Shown here one piece after another: positions 52,859-61,265 of a DNA stretch of 64,000 bases. This DNA is from Nitratireductor indicus C115. Its GTDB lineage: Bacteria; Pseudomonadota; Alphaproteobacteria; Rhizobiales; Rhizobiaceae. Made by a program: the position numbers and the translations under genes. The notes under the pieces were generated by a model. That model was not told where the DNA came from and made no database searches. It was given only the letters and a program-made list of their open reading frames with translations. Each line of letters begins with the position of its first letter. Position 1 is the stretch's first letter. Where the stretch lies: assembly GCF_000300515.1 (NCBI RefSeq), contig NZ_AMSI01000004.1:62001-126000 (forward strand). Direction: 5' to 3'.

Positions 52859-54271
52859 TCAGGCCAGCGCGCGTGACAGCACCGCGACGCGGCGCACGAT
52901 CACCAGATCAAGTAGCATCACACACAAGAGCGTGATGCCCACCAGCGGAAAGAGCAATGCCACAAGAAGCATGACGGTTACCGCCCCTTTCCACAGCGGA
53001 AGATCGGCAGGCATGGGCGGTGCCGCAAGGCGCATCACCTTCGACGGCCTTCTGATCCACCACATGGCCGCACCGCTGATCGCAAGAAAGATGACTGACA
53101 GGCAGAACAAGGTGTTGAGCGCAATGTTCCAGAACCCGAGATCACCCTCGTGAAATGCGATGCCGACGGCCATGGCCTTGGCCGGCAGCGAATAGTCGGC
53201 AAAGCCAACCTCCGCGAGGACATTGCCCGTATACTGGTCCACATGCACCGTGCGGTCGGATGCCGGATCGGTGGAATCGTTGCTCATGGAATCCTGTGTC
53301 AGCGTCCAGACGCCCGTTTGTCCAACCGGCGTCGCCACGCGAAAACGCCCCTCGAAACCCATAGACCGACCGAAGGCCACCATGTCGTCGAAGGTGAAGG
53401 GCGCCCTGCCCGGCATGCCAGCGCGCCCGGCCTTCGAACCGGAGGCAGGCATTGCCGTCTGCTCCAGGCCCCAGGGCACATCCTTGATGGCGCCGTGGTT
53501 CATCGAGGCATGCGTCAGGTCGGAAAGGGGCACATTGTTCCACTTCTCCGCCGGAAACGTGCTCCAGGCCTGAACGAATTTCTCGCCCCAGACACCCGCC
53601 CAGGACATGCCACTCAAGAGGAAGGCCACCAGCAGGAGCGAGATACAAAACCCGACCGAGCGGTGAAGCGCCTTCCAGCGAAGCCGCCCGGGCACCTTGA
53701 GGTCGGGTATCAGCGCCTTGCGCAACTCCCCTGGCCTGCGCGGCCACCACAGATAAAGCCCCGTCACCACGAGCACGATGCCGAAACCGGCGGCAATCTC
53801 GATCAGCCGATCCCCCAACGTGCCAAGCAGTAATGTTCCATGAATATCGGAGGCGAAATCATACCAGCCCGCCTGCCGGTCCCAATGTCCGAGAATCTGG
53901 GCATTGTATGGATCGACGGCGACCATCGTGCCCTGCCCGTCCCTGTCGAGGCGGAAGATCGCCGCCCGATCCGCCGCCGGCGGGGCGATATATTCCACCA
54001 CCCGGCTCCCGGGGAACATGACGTGGGCAGCGGACGCCTGTGCCAGAACGCTGGCCGGTTGCCCAACGGCCTCGACGGCGATTTTCTCCCCGTCGCGCCC
54101 ATCGATGGCCGATATCCAGAGCATGATGAGCCCCGTAACCGCGAGCATCACCAGAAACGGAGCCACATAGAGCCCGGCATAGAAATGCCAGCGCCATGCG
54201 GCCATGTAGAATTTGCGCATTGCAGCGCCCGGCTGCCGGGCATCGGCAGCCGGTGAAGATAATCCAGTCAT
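52859..54271 (-). CDS. PepSY-associated transmembrane protein
   Basis: 470 residues with four or five transmembrane helices and two periplasmic PepSY-like regions, PiuB/DUF3-type. Typical: AAWRWHFYAGLYVAPFLVMLAVTGLIML, DPYNAQILGHWDRQAGWYDFASDIHGTLLLGTLGDRLIEIAAGFGIVLVVTGLYLWWPRR, RWKALHRSVGFCISLLLVAFLLSGM. Such proteins occur in metal uptake and reductive metal handling. Twelve bases after the SCO1 gene, so it belongs to the copper operon; it may act on copper or haem redox state. Exact activity unknown. Confidence 0.85.
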   Translation of the reverse strand: MTGLSSPAADARQPGAAMRKFYMAAWRWHFYAGLYVAPFLVMLAVTGLIMLWISAIDGRDGEKIAVEAVGQPASVLAQASAAHVMFPGSRVVEYIAPPAADRAAIFRLDRDGQGTMVAVDPYNAQILGHWDRQAGWYDFASDIHGTLLLGTLGDRLIEIAAGFGIVLVVTGLYLWWPRRPGELRKALIPDLKVPGRLRWKALHRSVGFCISLLLVAFLLSGMSWAGVWGEKFVQAWSTFPAEKWNNVPLSDLTHASMNHGAIKDVPWGLEQTAMPASGSKAGRAGMPGRAPFTFDDMVAFGRSMGFEGRFRVATPVGQTGVWTLTQDSMSNDSTDPASDRTVHVDQYTGNVLAEVGFADYSLPAKAMAVGIAFHEGDLGFWNIALNTLFCLSVIFLAISGAAMWWIRRPSKVMRLAAPPMPADLPLWKGAVTVMLLVALLFPLVGITLLCVMLLDLVIVRRVAVLSRALA

Positions 54272-54283
54272 GATTTTCCCCCT

Positions 54284-54889
54284 TCAGGCGCCTTCGATCA
54301 GCCGCTTCAGCTTTTCGAGCATCGAATCCTGCGCCTCGCCATAAGCGAGCGTACCGACGAAACGGCCGTCCTTGTCCATCAGATAGACGGACGCCGTGTG
54401 ATCGATGGTGTACTCGCCATCATCGGTGGGAACCTTCTTGTAATAGACGCGATAGGCCTTGGTGACGGTCTCGATTTCATCCTCGGTTCCTGAAAGGCCG
54501 CGGATGCGGTCGTCGAAGCTGGATGTGTAGCTGGCCAGTTCCTCCGGTCCGTCGCGCTCCCAATCCACGGAGACGAACGCGTAGTTGAGCTTGTCCGCTT
54601 CCGGGCCAAGCTTGTCGATCAGGCCGGACAGCTCGAAGAGCGTGGTCGGGCAGACATCGGGGCAGAAGGTGAAACCGAAGAAGATCGCCGTCGGCTTGCC
54701 GAGGAAATCCGCTTCCGTGACTTTCGCGCCAGCCTCGTCGGTGAGTGTGAAGGGACCGCCGATGGCGGCAGTCCCCGAGCCCTGTCCAGGCCCTCCCAGG
54801 GGCGCACGATCCATGGTCGCGATGGCAACGATGGCGAGAACCACCGCGAATATGCCACCGGCCAATGCGCCCAACTTGCGGGGTGACAT
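54284..54889 (-). CDS. SCO1/SenC-type copper chaperone
   Basis: Membrane-anchored thioredoxin-fold protein that delivers copper to the CuA site of cytochrome c oxidase. 201 residues with an N-terminal membrane anchor (LGALAGGIFAVVLAIVAIATM). Copper site CPDVCP (Cx3C) in FFGFTFCPDVCPTTLFEL, with the third ligand His in YTIDHTASVYL. Starts within the PCuAC stop (TGATG). Both are standard partners in CuA assembly. Confidence 0.93.
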   Translation of the reverse strand: MSPRKLGALAGGIFAVVLAIVAIATMDRAPLGGPGQGSGTAAIGGPFTLTDEAGAKVTEADFLGKPTAIFFGFTFCPDVCPTTLFELSGLIDKLGPEADKLNYAFVSVDWERDGPEELASYTSSFDDRIRGLSGTEDEIETVTKAYRVYYKKVPTDDGEYTIDHTASVYLMDKDGRFVGTLAYGEAQDSMLEKLKRLIEGA

Positions 54890-55383
54890 CAGTTCTTTCC
54901 TCCGCCCATCTTGTGGCCCTGTCCTGCCGGCCCGGGCGCGCCGGGCGGTGCAACGGTCATTTCCACTTCAACCTGCCCCGCCTTCTCGAATGTCAGCGTC
55001 ACGGGAACAGGCGCATCTTGCGTGATCGGTTCCTTCAATTCCATGAACATCACATGCAGGCCGCCGGGCGCAAGCTTCACCGTCTCGCCTGCCGGGATAT
55101 CGATCCCTTCGGGCAGATGACGCATTTTCATCACGCCATCGGTCATCGACATGGTGTGCAGTTCGACCCGGCCGGCAATGCCCGCCTCCGCGCTGACAAG
55201 ACGGTCGGCCTCGCCGCCTGTGTTCGTGACGATCAGGAAACCGCCAGCCGCCTTCGCCCCGGGTGGGGTTGCGCGGGTCCAGGGGGCTTCGATTTCAAGC
55301 TTGCCGAGCGTGTAGTCGGCGGCAAAAGCGGTGGTGGCGGCAAGCATCGAGACAGCCGCAAGAACATGAACAAGATATCGCAT
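54889..55383 (-). CDS. PCuAC-type periplasmic copper chaperone
   Basis: 164 residues, signal peptide ending TTAFA before ADYTLGKLEIEAPW. Cupredoxin-like copper-binding motif H(M)x10Mx21HxM is seen as ELHTMSMTDGVMKMRHLPEGIDI and later GGLHVMFMELKEP. Hands Cu(I) to SCO1/CuA. The tail PGPAGQGHKMGGGKN adds a further His/Met cluster. ATG at 55383; the one-base overlap with SCO1 shows translational coupling. Two tandem palindromic repeats lie just upstream (55408-55455). Confidence 0.93.
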   Translation of the reverse strand: MRYLVHVLAAVSMLAATTAFAADYTLGKLEIEAPWTRATPPGAKAAGGFLIVTNTGGEADRLVSAEAGIAGRVELHTMSMTDGVMKMRHLPEGIDIPAGETVKLAPGGLHVMFMELKEPITQDAPVPVTLTFEKAGQVEVEMTVAPPGAPGPAGQGHKMGGGKN

Positions 55384-55407
55384 ATCATTTCTCCAAATGC
55401 GTAGGGT

Positions 55408-55455
55408 CCGGCTGCGCGTGCAGCCATGAAATACCCGGCTGCGCGTGCAGCCATG
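55408..55455. repeat. Tandem 21-bp palindromic repeats upstream of the PCuAC gene
   Basis: Two exact 21-base copies (55408-55428 and 55435-55455) with a 6-base spacer; the core is GGCTGC-GCGT-GCAGCC, an inverted repeat. They sit between the DUF2946-like stop and the PCuAC start, 25 bases from the start codon. They could be a regulator site, an RNA hairpin pair or a recent duplication. Confidence 0.7.
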
Positions 55456-55463
55456 GGTCAACG

Positions 55464-55865
55464 TCAGATGGAGAAAGTCGGGGGCCCTCGCGCTTCGGCA
55501 AGCAGGCCACGTGCGCCCGGATGCGCTGGCGCCACGCGTTCGGGCCATGTCCGGGCCAGCAGCAGTGTGACGGGGCTCTCAAGAGCCGGTGTCGTTGCGC
55601 CAAGCGCGGGGGAAACGGCACAGCCCGCCTGGCACAGCGCCGTGCAGCAATCATGCGCGGTGCGCCCGTTTGCCGGAAGCCCGTCCTCATCTGCCTGCGC
55701 ACCATTGTTGGTGCAAAGCACAAAACCCGGAACGGCCCCGGAACCGGCCATCGCCCCTTGCGAGAAGGCATAGGCGACACCCTGGAAAAGGACGGCGTAG
55801 GCCAAGAGGCAGGCCAAAAGACCCGCCACGACACGATCCCGCAAGAGCTCCCGCATCATCCTCAT
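55464..55865 (-). CDS. DUF2946-like protein
   Basis: About 133 residues. N-terminal membrane segment or signal (VVAGLLACLLAYAVLFQGVAYAF), a mid-protein Cys/His cluster HDCCTALCQAGCA, and a C-terminus ending ARGPPTFSI, all features of DUF2946 proteins that lie beside copper genes in Proteobacteria. Cys-His spacing suggests metal binding in the periplasm. ATG at 55865 is preferred; ATGs at 55859 and 55856 are possible. First gene of the minus-strand copper set. Confidence 0.7.
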   Translation of the reverse strand: MRMMRELLRDRVVAGLLACLLAYAVLFQGVAYAFSQGAMAGSGAVPGFVLCTNNGAQADEDGLPANGRTAHDCCTALCQAGCAVSPALGATTPALESPVTLLLARTWPERVAPAHPGARGLLAEARGPPTFSI

Positions 55866-55899
55866 ATGCAAGCGGTGCCACAATTTCCGATGGAAGTCA

Positions 55900-55970
55900 C
55901 TGCGACGAATGCTTCAAATGAATGATATTATTTCCTCCCCAAGCGAGCCTATAATCCCCTGCGACGAATG
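55900..55970. promoter_or_regulatory. Paired 12-bp direct repeats in a divergent promoter region
   Basis: CTGCGACGAATG occurs at 55900-55911 and 55959-55970, 59 bases apart, between the DUF2946-like gene (minus) and the GntR gene (plus). Two identical 12-mers so close are unlikely by chance and may be binding sites of one regulator. Confidence 0.4.
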
Positions 55971-56033
55971 TGATTTAAGGATCGCAATCGCACAGGAGAG
56001 AGCGCGAAAAGATAATGCACTCCTTCTTTTCAG

Positions 56034-56831
56034 ATGATTCCGATTGGGGGCAATGTCGTGAGCCAGCCAGGCCAACCGCTTTACGAGCAGATCAAATCGG
56101 TCATTGAAAAGCGCATTCAGCAACAGGAATGGCCAGCCGATTTCCAGGTTCCGGGGGAAGAGACCCTGGCGGAAGAATTCGGCGCCTCGCGCCTCACCGT
56201 GCGGCGCGCCCTGCGCGAGCTGCAGACGGAAGGCATGCTGGTTCGCGTCCAGGGGCGCGGCACCTTCGTCATCGGACCGCGCATGCAATGCGCCATTTTC
56301 AATCTTCAGGATGTTTCAGAAGAAATCGAGGAGGGCGGCGGCGTCCATCTCAGCAAGGTCATATCGCTCGAAACCCTGCCTTCGGATAATTCCCTTGCAA
56401 ATCTTCTTCCTGTCGGTCCGGATGGCAGCGTCTATCATTCGCGCCTCCTGCATCTGGAAGACGGCACCCCGATCCAGCTCGAAGACCGTTTCGTCAATGC
56501 GGCCCTGGCGCCCGATTACATCAAGCAGGATTTTACCCGCATAACGCCGCACGCCTACCTTCTGGGCGCAACCGAAGTTACCTTCGTCGACAACACAATC
56601 CGCGCCATCCGGCCCGACGAGGAAGCCCGCGCCCTTTTGCAGGTCGACGCAAACCAGCCCTGTCTGCTGCTCGACCGGCGCACCTGGTATGGGGATATTC
56701 CCGTCACGCGCAGCCGCTTCCTCTATCCGGGCGACCGCTACCGGCTGCGCAGCTCCCATGAGGCGAGCGCAACCCAGGGCGCACCCCGCCCGGCCGTAAC
56801 ACCATCGAACGCATCGCGAAGAATTCGCTAG
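56034..56831 (+). CDS. GntR-family (HutC-type, UTRA) transcriptional regulator
   Basis: 265 residues from ATG at 56034; a GTG at 56058 with GGGGG 7 bases upstream gives a more usual start (SQPGQPLYEQIKSVIEKRI). GntR winged helix QVPGEETLAEEFGASRLTVRRALRELQTEGMLVRVQGRGTFV, then UTRA ligand domain with YHSRLLHLEDGTPIQLEDRFVN and CLLLDRRTWYGDIPVTRSRFLYPGDRYRL. HutC-type members respond to imidazole, amine or sugar ligands. It is convergent with the RidA gene and is the likely regulator of the amine-type operon 56847-64000. Confidence 0.88.
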   Translation: MIPIGGNVVSQPGQPLYEQIKSVIEKRIQQQEWPADFQVPGEETLAEEFGASRLTVRRALRELQTEGMLVRVQGRGTFVIGPRMQCAIFNLQDVSEEIEEGGGVHLSKVISLETLPSDNSLANLLPVGPDGSVYHSRLLHLEDGTPIQLEDRFVNAALAPDYIKQDFTRITPHAYLLGATEVTFVDNTIRAIRPDEEARALLQVDANQPCLLLDRRTWYGDIPVTRSRFLYPGDRYRLRSSHEASATQGAPRPAVTPSNASRRIR

Positions 56832-56846
56832 AGCGGCCTAGAAATC

Positions 56847-57227
56847 TCAGGCAGCGGTCGAGGCCGTGATCTCGATTTCCACCTTCGCGCCGGCGGCCGG
56901 TATCTGGCAGATCAGCATCGTGTTGGTTGGACGTATATCTGCGAAAATCTCGCCCAGCACCGGCGTCACCGCCGCTGCACTCGCCTGATCGACCACATAG
57001 ACCCGGCACACGACTGCGTTCTCCAGGCTCGCCCCCGCCTGCCGCAATGACGTATCGATTGCGGCAAGGCAGTTGCGCGCCTGTTCGTCCGCCTGCTCGG
57101 GAAAATCTCCCGAAACCGGATCACGCCCGGTGACGCCGGAAACATGGATTGTGGAGCCATCCACGACGGCCCTGGCGTAGCCGGCGATATCCTCGGAGGG
57201 CACACCGGCAAATATACGGTTTTTCAT
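56847..57227 (-). CDS. RidA-family reactive imine deaminase
   Basis: 126 residues, the normal size. RidA/YjgF patterns: YARAVVDGSTIHVSGVTGRDPVSGDFPEQADEQARNCLAAIDTSLRQAGASLENAVVCRVYV and NTMLICQIPAAGAKVEIEITA with the conserved GAKVEIE end. Hydrolyses enamine/imine intermediates to 2-oxo acids and ammonia. ATG at 57227 preferred. The last gene of the minus-strand transporter/decarboxylase operon; its presence suggests that an amine or amino acid is oxidised there. The active-site Arg position reads R-V-Y, as in many family members. Confidence 0.85.
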   Translation of the reverse strand: MKNRIFAGVPSEDIAGYARAVVDGSTIHVSGVTGRDPVSGDFPEQADEQARNCLAAIDTSLRQAGASLENAVVCRVYVVDQASAAAVTPVLGEIFADIRPTNTMLICQIPAAGAKVEIEITASTAA

Positions 57228-57301
57228 GACAATCTCCCCTGCCGTGCCCGATGTCCGGGCACGGCGGTTGCGGTTCAAGGATCTGGATTGGTGACCGGTG
57301 C

Positions 57302-58096
57302 TCAGGAGCGCAGTACGCGCCGCAGGCCTGCCAGCCGGTCAATGATGACGATGGCCAGCGCCGAAAGAAGGATCAAGGAGCCCGCCAGTGCCGCCGCCAC
57401 GGCATCGTATTGAAACTTGATATAGGAGAAGAGTTCCACCGGCAGCGGCGTCCAGCCGGGCGGGGCCAGGAATACCGAGATCGGGAAGTCGTTCCACGAC
57501 AGAATGAAGCAGAGGGCAAAACTCGAAACAAGCCCTGTGCGGATGACCGGAAGCGTGATCGAAAACAACGTCCGGATGCGGCCTGCACCAACGATACGCG
57601 CAGCCTCCTCATAGGACGGATCCAGATTGTGCAGGCTCGCCGTCAGGATTCGCAGCGCATAGGGCATGATGTGGATCGTGTGCCCGACCAGCAGCGGCAG
57701 GAGACCCGAACCGTAACCAATCCGCACGAAGTAGATATAGAGCGCAAGGCTGAAGATCGTCGTCGGGATCAGAAGAGGCGACATCAGGATAATGTTGAGC
57801 GCCGCCTTGCCTGGGAAGTTGTTGCGCACCAGAGCCATGGCGGCAGGCAGGGCAAGCACATTCGCCAGAAACGCAGCCGCTATGCCGAGGACGAGGCTCA
57901 CTCCCATGCCGCGCAGGAACGTTTTCGAACTCCATGCGGCCCTGAACCAGTCGAGCGTGAACCCGTTTGGCGGCAGGATGAATTCTCTCGGATTAACCGC
58001 CACGACTAGCGTTACCGCGATGGGAAACACCAGAAACGTCATCATGAGAAGCGTGATCAGCCGCAGCGCGGCCGTGCCGAAATCGAAACGGATCAC
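57302..58096 (-). CDS. Spermidine/putrescine-type ABC transporter permease 2 (PotC-like)
   Basis: 264 residues, six transmembrane helices, EAA loop DPSYEEAARIVGAGRIRTLFSITLPVIRTGLV. Start is GTG at 58096 with GGAGG 8 bases upstream; the GTGA overlaps the stop of the first permease. No earlier ATG fits. Patterns PREFILPPNGFTLDWFRAAW and GTKTF-like SSKTFLRGMGVSLVLGIAAA are PotC-like. Confidence 0.88.
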   Translation of the reverse strand: MIRFDFGTAALRLITLLMMTFLVFPIAVTLVVAVNPREFILPPNGFTLDWFRAAWSSKTFLRGMGVSLVLGIAAAFLANVLALPAAMALVRNNFPGKAALNIILMSPLLIPTTIFSLALYIYFVRIGYGSGLLPLLVGHTIHIMPYALRILTASLHNLDPSYEEAARIVGAGRIRTLFSITLPVIRTGLVSSFALCFILSWNDFPISVFLAPPGWTPLPVELFSYIKFQYDAVAAALAGSLILLSALAIVIIDRLAGLRRVLRS

Positions 58097-58953
58097 CGCT
58101 TTACCTCCAGTCGATTGAGGATGAGGCGACCGAAGAATACGGCCATTCCCATGAGGATCATCGCATTCACGGCAACCATGATCACCGACAGGGCCGAAGC
58201 GAACGGCAGATCGTTGTTGAGCAGAGCCTCGCGATAGACGACCAGGCCGATCATCTGCGTGTTGCTGTCGCCGATCATCAAAGGCACGGCGAAGGCCGAG
58301 AAATTCAGTGCGAACACGATGACGATTCCGGCATAGAGCCCAGGCATGGTCAGGGGGAAGACGATCTTCCAGAAGGCCGTCCAGCGGCTGGCGCCGACAT
58401 TGCGCGCCGCTTCCACCAGAAACGGGCTGATACGCTCGATTGAATCGAGCAGAGACAGCACGACATAGGGCGCACCGATGTAGACGAGGAGGATCACAAC
58501 CCCCTTGATGTCCCACATGTAGCGCACGGGCTGGTCGTAGACATGCAGCGCAATCATCAGCGAGTTCAACAACCCGCCGCCACGGAAGATCACGATCCAG
58601 CCATAGACGAGCGTCACCAGGCCGATCAGAAGGGGCGCCATGATCAGTGCCAGCAGGATATTGCGCTGGAGACCGGCGGTCCGGGCGATGTAAAGCGCCA
58701 CGGGATAGGCGCAGACCACCGAGATCGCGGTGGCGATGAGCGCGATCCTGATCGAGAACCAGAGCGTATTGATCAGGTACCAGCTATCGCCCAGAAAGCG
58801 CGTGTAATTGTCGAGCGTCAGCGCATCGACGATATAGGCTCCTGCCTCCAGCTCGTTAAAGCTGGTGCGCACCACCCAGAGCATTGGGAAGGCGACGAAA
58901 ACCAGCAGCGCTATCAGCGCCGGCGCAAGGGGTGGAAGAACACGGCGTATCAT
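58093..58953 (-). CDS. Spermidine/putrescine-type ABC transporter permease 1 (PotB-like)
   Basis: 286 residues, six transmembrane helices. PotB-like patterns: FPMLWVVRTSFNELEAG, TLDNYTRFLGDSWYLINTLWFSIRIALIATAISVVCAYPVALYIA, EAA loop ISPFLVEAARNVGASRWTAFWKIVFPLTMPGLYAGIV. One base separates it from the ATPase stop; a four-base overlap joins it to the next permease. Confidence 0.88.
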   Translation of the reverse strand: MIRRVLPPLAPALIALLVFVAFPMLWVVRTSFNELEAGAYIVDALTLDNYTRFLGDSWYLINTLWFSIRIALIATAISVVCAYPVALYIARTAGLQRNILLALIMAPLLIGLVTLVYGWIVIFRGGGLLNSLMIALHVYDQPVRYMWDIKGVVILLVYIGAPYVVLSLLDSIERISPFLVEAARNVGASRWTAFWKIVFPLTMPGLYAGIVIVFALNFSAFAVPLMIGDSNTQMIGLVVYREALLNNDLPFASALSVIMVAVNAMILMGMAVFFGRLILNRLEVKR

Positions 58954-58954
58954 G

Positions 58955-60040
58955 TCAGCCCTGCCCTTCCTGCGGAATGATCCGCAGATGCTCCGGCAGG
59001 ACGCAGATCCAGACCTTGGCACCCGTCTCGACGAAATTGTCGAAGTTGTGGACTTCCGCCCGCAAAATCTCACCGCCGTCGAGCCGAACCGAATACCGCA
59101 GCACCGCGCCGAAATATTCCGACAGGATGACCTGGCCCGACAGGACATTCTCTCCGTCGACGGGCTTTGTCGTCAGTGTCACACGCTCCGGCCGGATCAG
59201 CGCACGCACCTCGGCACCCGGCGTGACGGCGGTCTTTGCGACGGCACGCAACACCTGGCCGGATCGCAGCCTGACCCCCATCGATCCGCCATCGACACCG
59301 ACGGCCGATCCTTCCAGGAAATTGGTTATGCCCACGAAGTCCGCCACGAAGCTCGTGGCAGGGTTCTCGTAAAGCTCGTAGGGCGCGGCGACCTGCTCGA
59401 CCCTGCCCTTGTTCATGATCACGACACGATTGGAGAGAGACAGCGCCTCCTCCTGATCATGCGTTACATAAAGCGTCGTCATCTTCATGCGCGCCTGCAG
59501 CTCCTTGAGCTCGCGGCGCATGGTGACGCGAAGAGCGCGATCCAGATTGGAGAGCGGCTCGTCCATCAGAAGAACCTGCGGCTCCAGCGCTAGAGCCCGT
59601 GCAAGCGCAACGCGCTGCTGCTGCCCGCCCGAAAGCTGGCGCGGCAAACGGTCCTCATAGCCCGAAAGGCCCGTGACGGAGAGAGATTCCGCGATTTTCT
59701 CGCGGATGAAGGTACGGCTCTTCCTCCGCAGCTTCAGACCGAAGCCAACATTCTCAGCCACCGTCATATGCGGCCAGAGCGCATAGTTCTGAAAAACGAA
59801 GCCCAGTTCCCGCTTTTCAGGCGGCAGATGGGTGACGTCGCGATCGTTGACGCGCAAGGCACCGGCGGTCGGTTCGACAAACCCCGCGATCATCCTCAGC
59901 GTGGTGGTCTTGCCGCAACCGCTGGGGCCGAGCAGCGAAACGAACTCGCCCTGGGCGACATTGAAGGAGACATTGTCAACGGCAGTCGTCGCGCCATAGC
60001 GCTTAACGACACCGGAGACCTGAATTGCATCATCGGACAT
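58955..60040 (-). CDS. Spermidine/putrescine-type ABC transporter ATP-binding protein (PotA-like)
   Basis: 361 residues. Walker A GPSGCGKTTTLRMIAGFVEP, Q-loop FVFQNYALWPHMTVAENV, signature LSGGQQQRVALARAL, Walker B VLLMDEPLSNLD, H-loop YVTHDQEEALSLSNRV, then a C-terminal TOBE domain (~280-355). Follows the binding-protein gene after ~96 bases that contain a strong hairpin. Confidence 0.9.
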   Translation of the reverse strand: MSDDAIQVSGVVKRYGATTAVDNVSFNVAQGEFVSLLGPSGCGKTTTLRMIAGFVEPTAGALRVNDRDVTHLPPEKRELGFVFQNYALWPHMTVAENVGFGLKLRRKSRTFIREKIAESLSVTGLSGYEDRLPRQLSGGQQQRVALARALALEPQVLLMDEPLSNLDRALRVTMRRELKELQARMKMTTLYVTHDQEEALSLSNRVVIMNKGRVEQVAAPYELYENPATSFVADFVGITNFLEGSAVGVDGGSMGVRLRSGQVLRAVAKTAVTPGAEVRALIRPERVTLTTKPVDGENVLSGQVILSEYFGAVLRYSVRLDGGEILRAEVHNFDNFVETGAKVWICVLPEHLRIIPQEGQG

Positions 60041-60098
60041 GGCTGCGTTTATCCCGGCAATCCGGGTCCTTGCGGAATATCGTGTAGGGCATGTGAAA

Positions 60099-60125
60099 CC
60101 GGTGGCCCGCCTCGCGGGCCACCGG
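60099..60125. promoter_or_regulatory. Hairpin between binding-protein and ATPase genes
   Basis: Perfect 12-bp stem CCGGTGGCCCGC-CTC-GCGGGCCACCGG, 12 bases downstream of the binding-protein stop on the minus strand, followed there by TTTC. A strong structure that could partly end transcription or protect the upstream message. Confidence 0.7.
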
Positions 60126-60136
60126 ATGTTAGCCGA

Positions 60137-61159
60137 TTAACGCTTGGCTTTCTGGTTCAGGCGCTGCTGCCAATCCGCCTTGTTGGCCGTGATCTTTTCC
60201 TGATCGGGCAGGAACAGACGGCCGAAGGCTTCGTTGCGCACAAGCAGTTCGCGATATTCGAAGTCCTCGGGCACCTCGGCATTCTTCACGGTCGGCGCAT
60301 AGAGATTGCGTGTGGCGAAGGCCACCTGAACCTCCGGGCTCAGGATATAATTGACGAAATTCGCAGCCATATCCGGATCGGTCGCATCCTTGTGAATGTT
60401 GACGCTGGTGATCAGCGGGAAAGTGCCTTCTTCCGGGCGCACGAAGCTGATGTTCTTGGCCCCCTTCGACAAGAGATCCTTCATGCGGCCGGTGGCCAGC
60501 ATGCCAAGTGCGGCGTCGCCGGTTTCGAACAGGGAGACCATCTGGCTTTCCACGTCGAGCATGCCGATCAGGTTGCCGCTCTTGATCAGCTCCGCCATCC
60601 GGTCGATGCCCGGCTCCATATTGTCGATGCTGCCGCCATTCTGCTCGGCCTTCATCACCATGAGGCTGAGCGTGGGAATGTGATCGACACCGTAGATCAC
60701 GACACTGTTCTTGTAGTCCGGGTTCCACAGATCGTCCCAGCCGGCCGGCGCCTTGGAGAGCTTGTCGGTGTTGTAGGCCAGGACGTAATCGCCCACATTC
60801 GCAAAGATCGTATCCTTGGAATAAATGGCGTTCTCATAGAGATTGGCCATGTTGGGAATCTTTGCCGGGTCCAGGGGAAGCCAGAGCCCCTCCTTTTCGC
60901 CCGCGATCGAGTTCAGAAGCGTGTTCGTTACCACATCGACCTGGCCGAGACGCGCCTTGATCAGGTGATCGGGGCTAGAGCCAACCACCCATTCGATCTT
61001 GCAGTTGTACTGTTCCTCGAACTTTGCCGCTACGGATTCGTAGGTGGCCTGATAGCTGCCGCCCCATGTGGTGACGCGCAGCATGCAATCGTCGGCAGCG
61101 GCCATTCCGGTCCAGGAAACCGTCAGGGCAAGCGTTGCAAGAATATGTCTGGTTTTCAT
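60137..61159 (-). CDS. PotD-like periplasmic binding protein
   Basis: 340 residues; signal peptide MKTRHILATLALTVSWTGMAAA before DDCMLRVTTWGGSYQATYES. PotD/PotF family: VVGSSPDHLIKARLGQVDVV, DYVLAYNTDKLSKAPAGWDDLWNPDYKNSVVIYGV, GRMKDLLSKGAKNISFVRPEEGTFPLITSVNIHK. The ligand of this broad group may be a polyamine, another amine or an amino-acid derivative. ATG at 61159 with GAGGAG 6 bases upstream. Confidence 0.88.
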   Translation of the reverse strand: MKTRHILATLALTVSWTGMAAADDCMLRVTTWGGSYQATYESVAAKFEEQYNCKIEWVVGSSPDHLIKARLGQVDVVTNTLLNSIAGEKEGLWLPLDPAKIPNMANLYENAIYSKDTIFANVGDYVLAYNTDKLSKAPAGWDDLWNPDYKNSVVIYGVDHIPTLSLMVMKAEQNGGSIDNMEPGIDRMAELIKSGNLIGMLDVESQMVSLFETGDAALGMLATGRMKDLLSKGAKNISFVRPEEGTFPLITSVNIHKDATDPDMAANFVNYILSPEVQVAFATRNLYAPTVKNAEVPEDFEYRELLVRNEAFGRLFLPDQEKITANKADWQQRLNQKAKR

Positions 61160-61265
61160 CGTTAACTCCTCTGGGGTGATAAAATCGAACGGAGGCTTCC
61201 GCCCGACCTCGCGCCGACCCGGTTCTGCGCCGGGTTCGGCAAATCGGTGTACGCGCCGGGTGCCG

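Noticed and set aside
55233-55454. 73-codon minus-strand frame starting MAARAAG in both tandem repeats
   Set aside because: The repeated MAARAAG is only the translation of the 21-bp DNA repeat; the frame overlaps the PCuAC gene out of phase and has no ribosome site.
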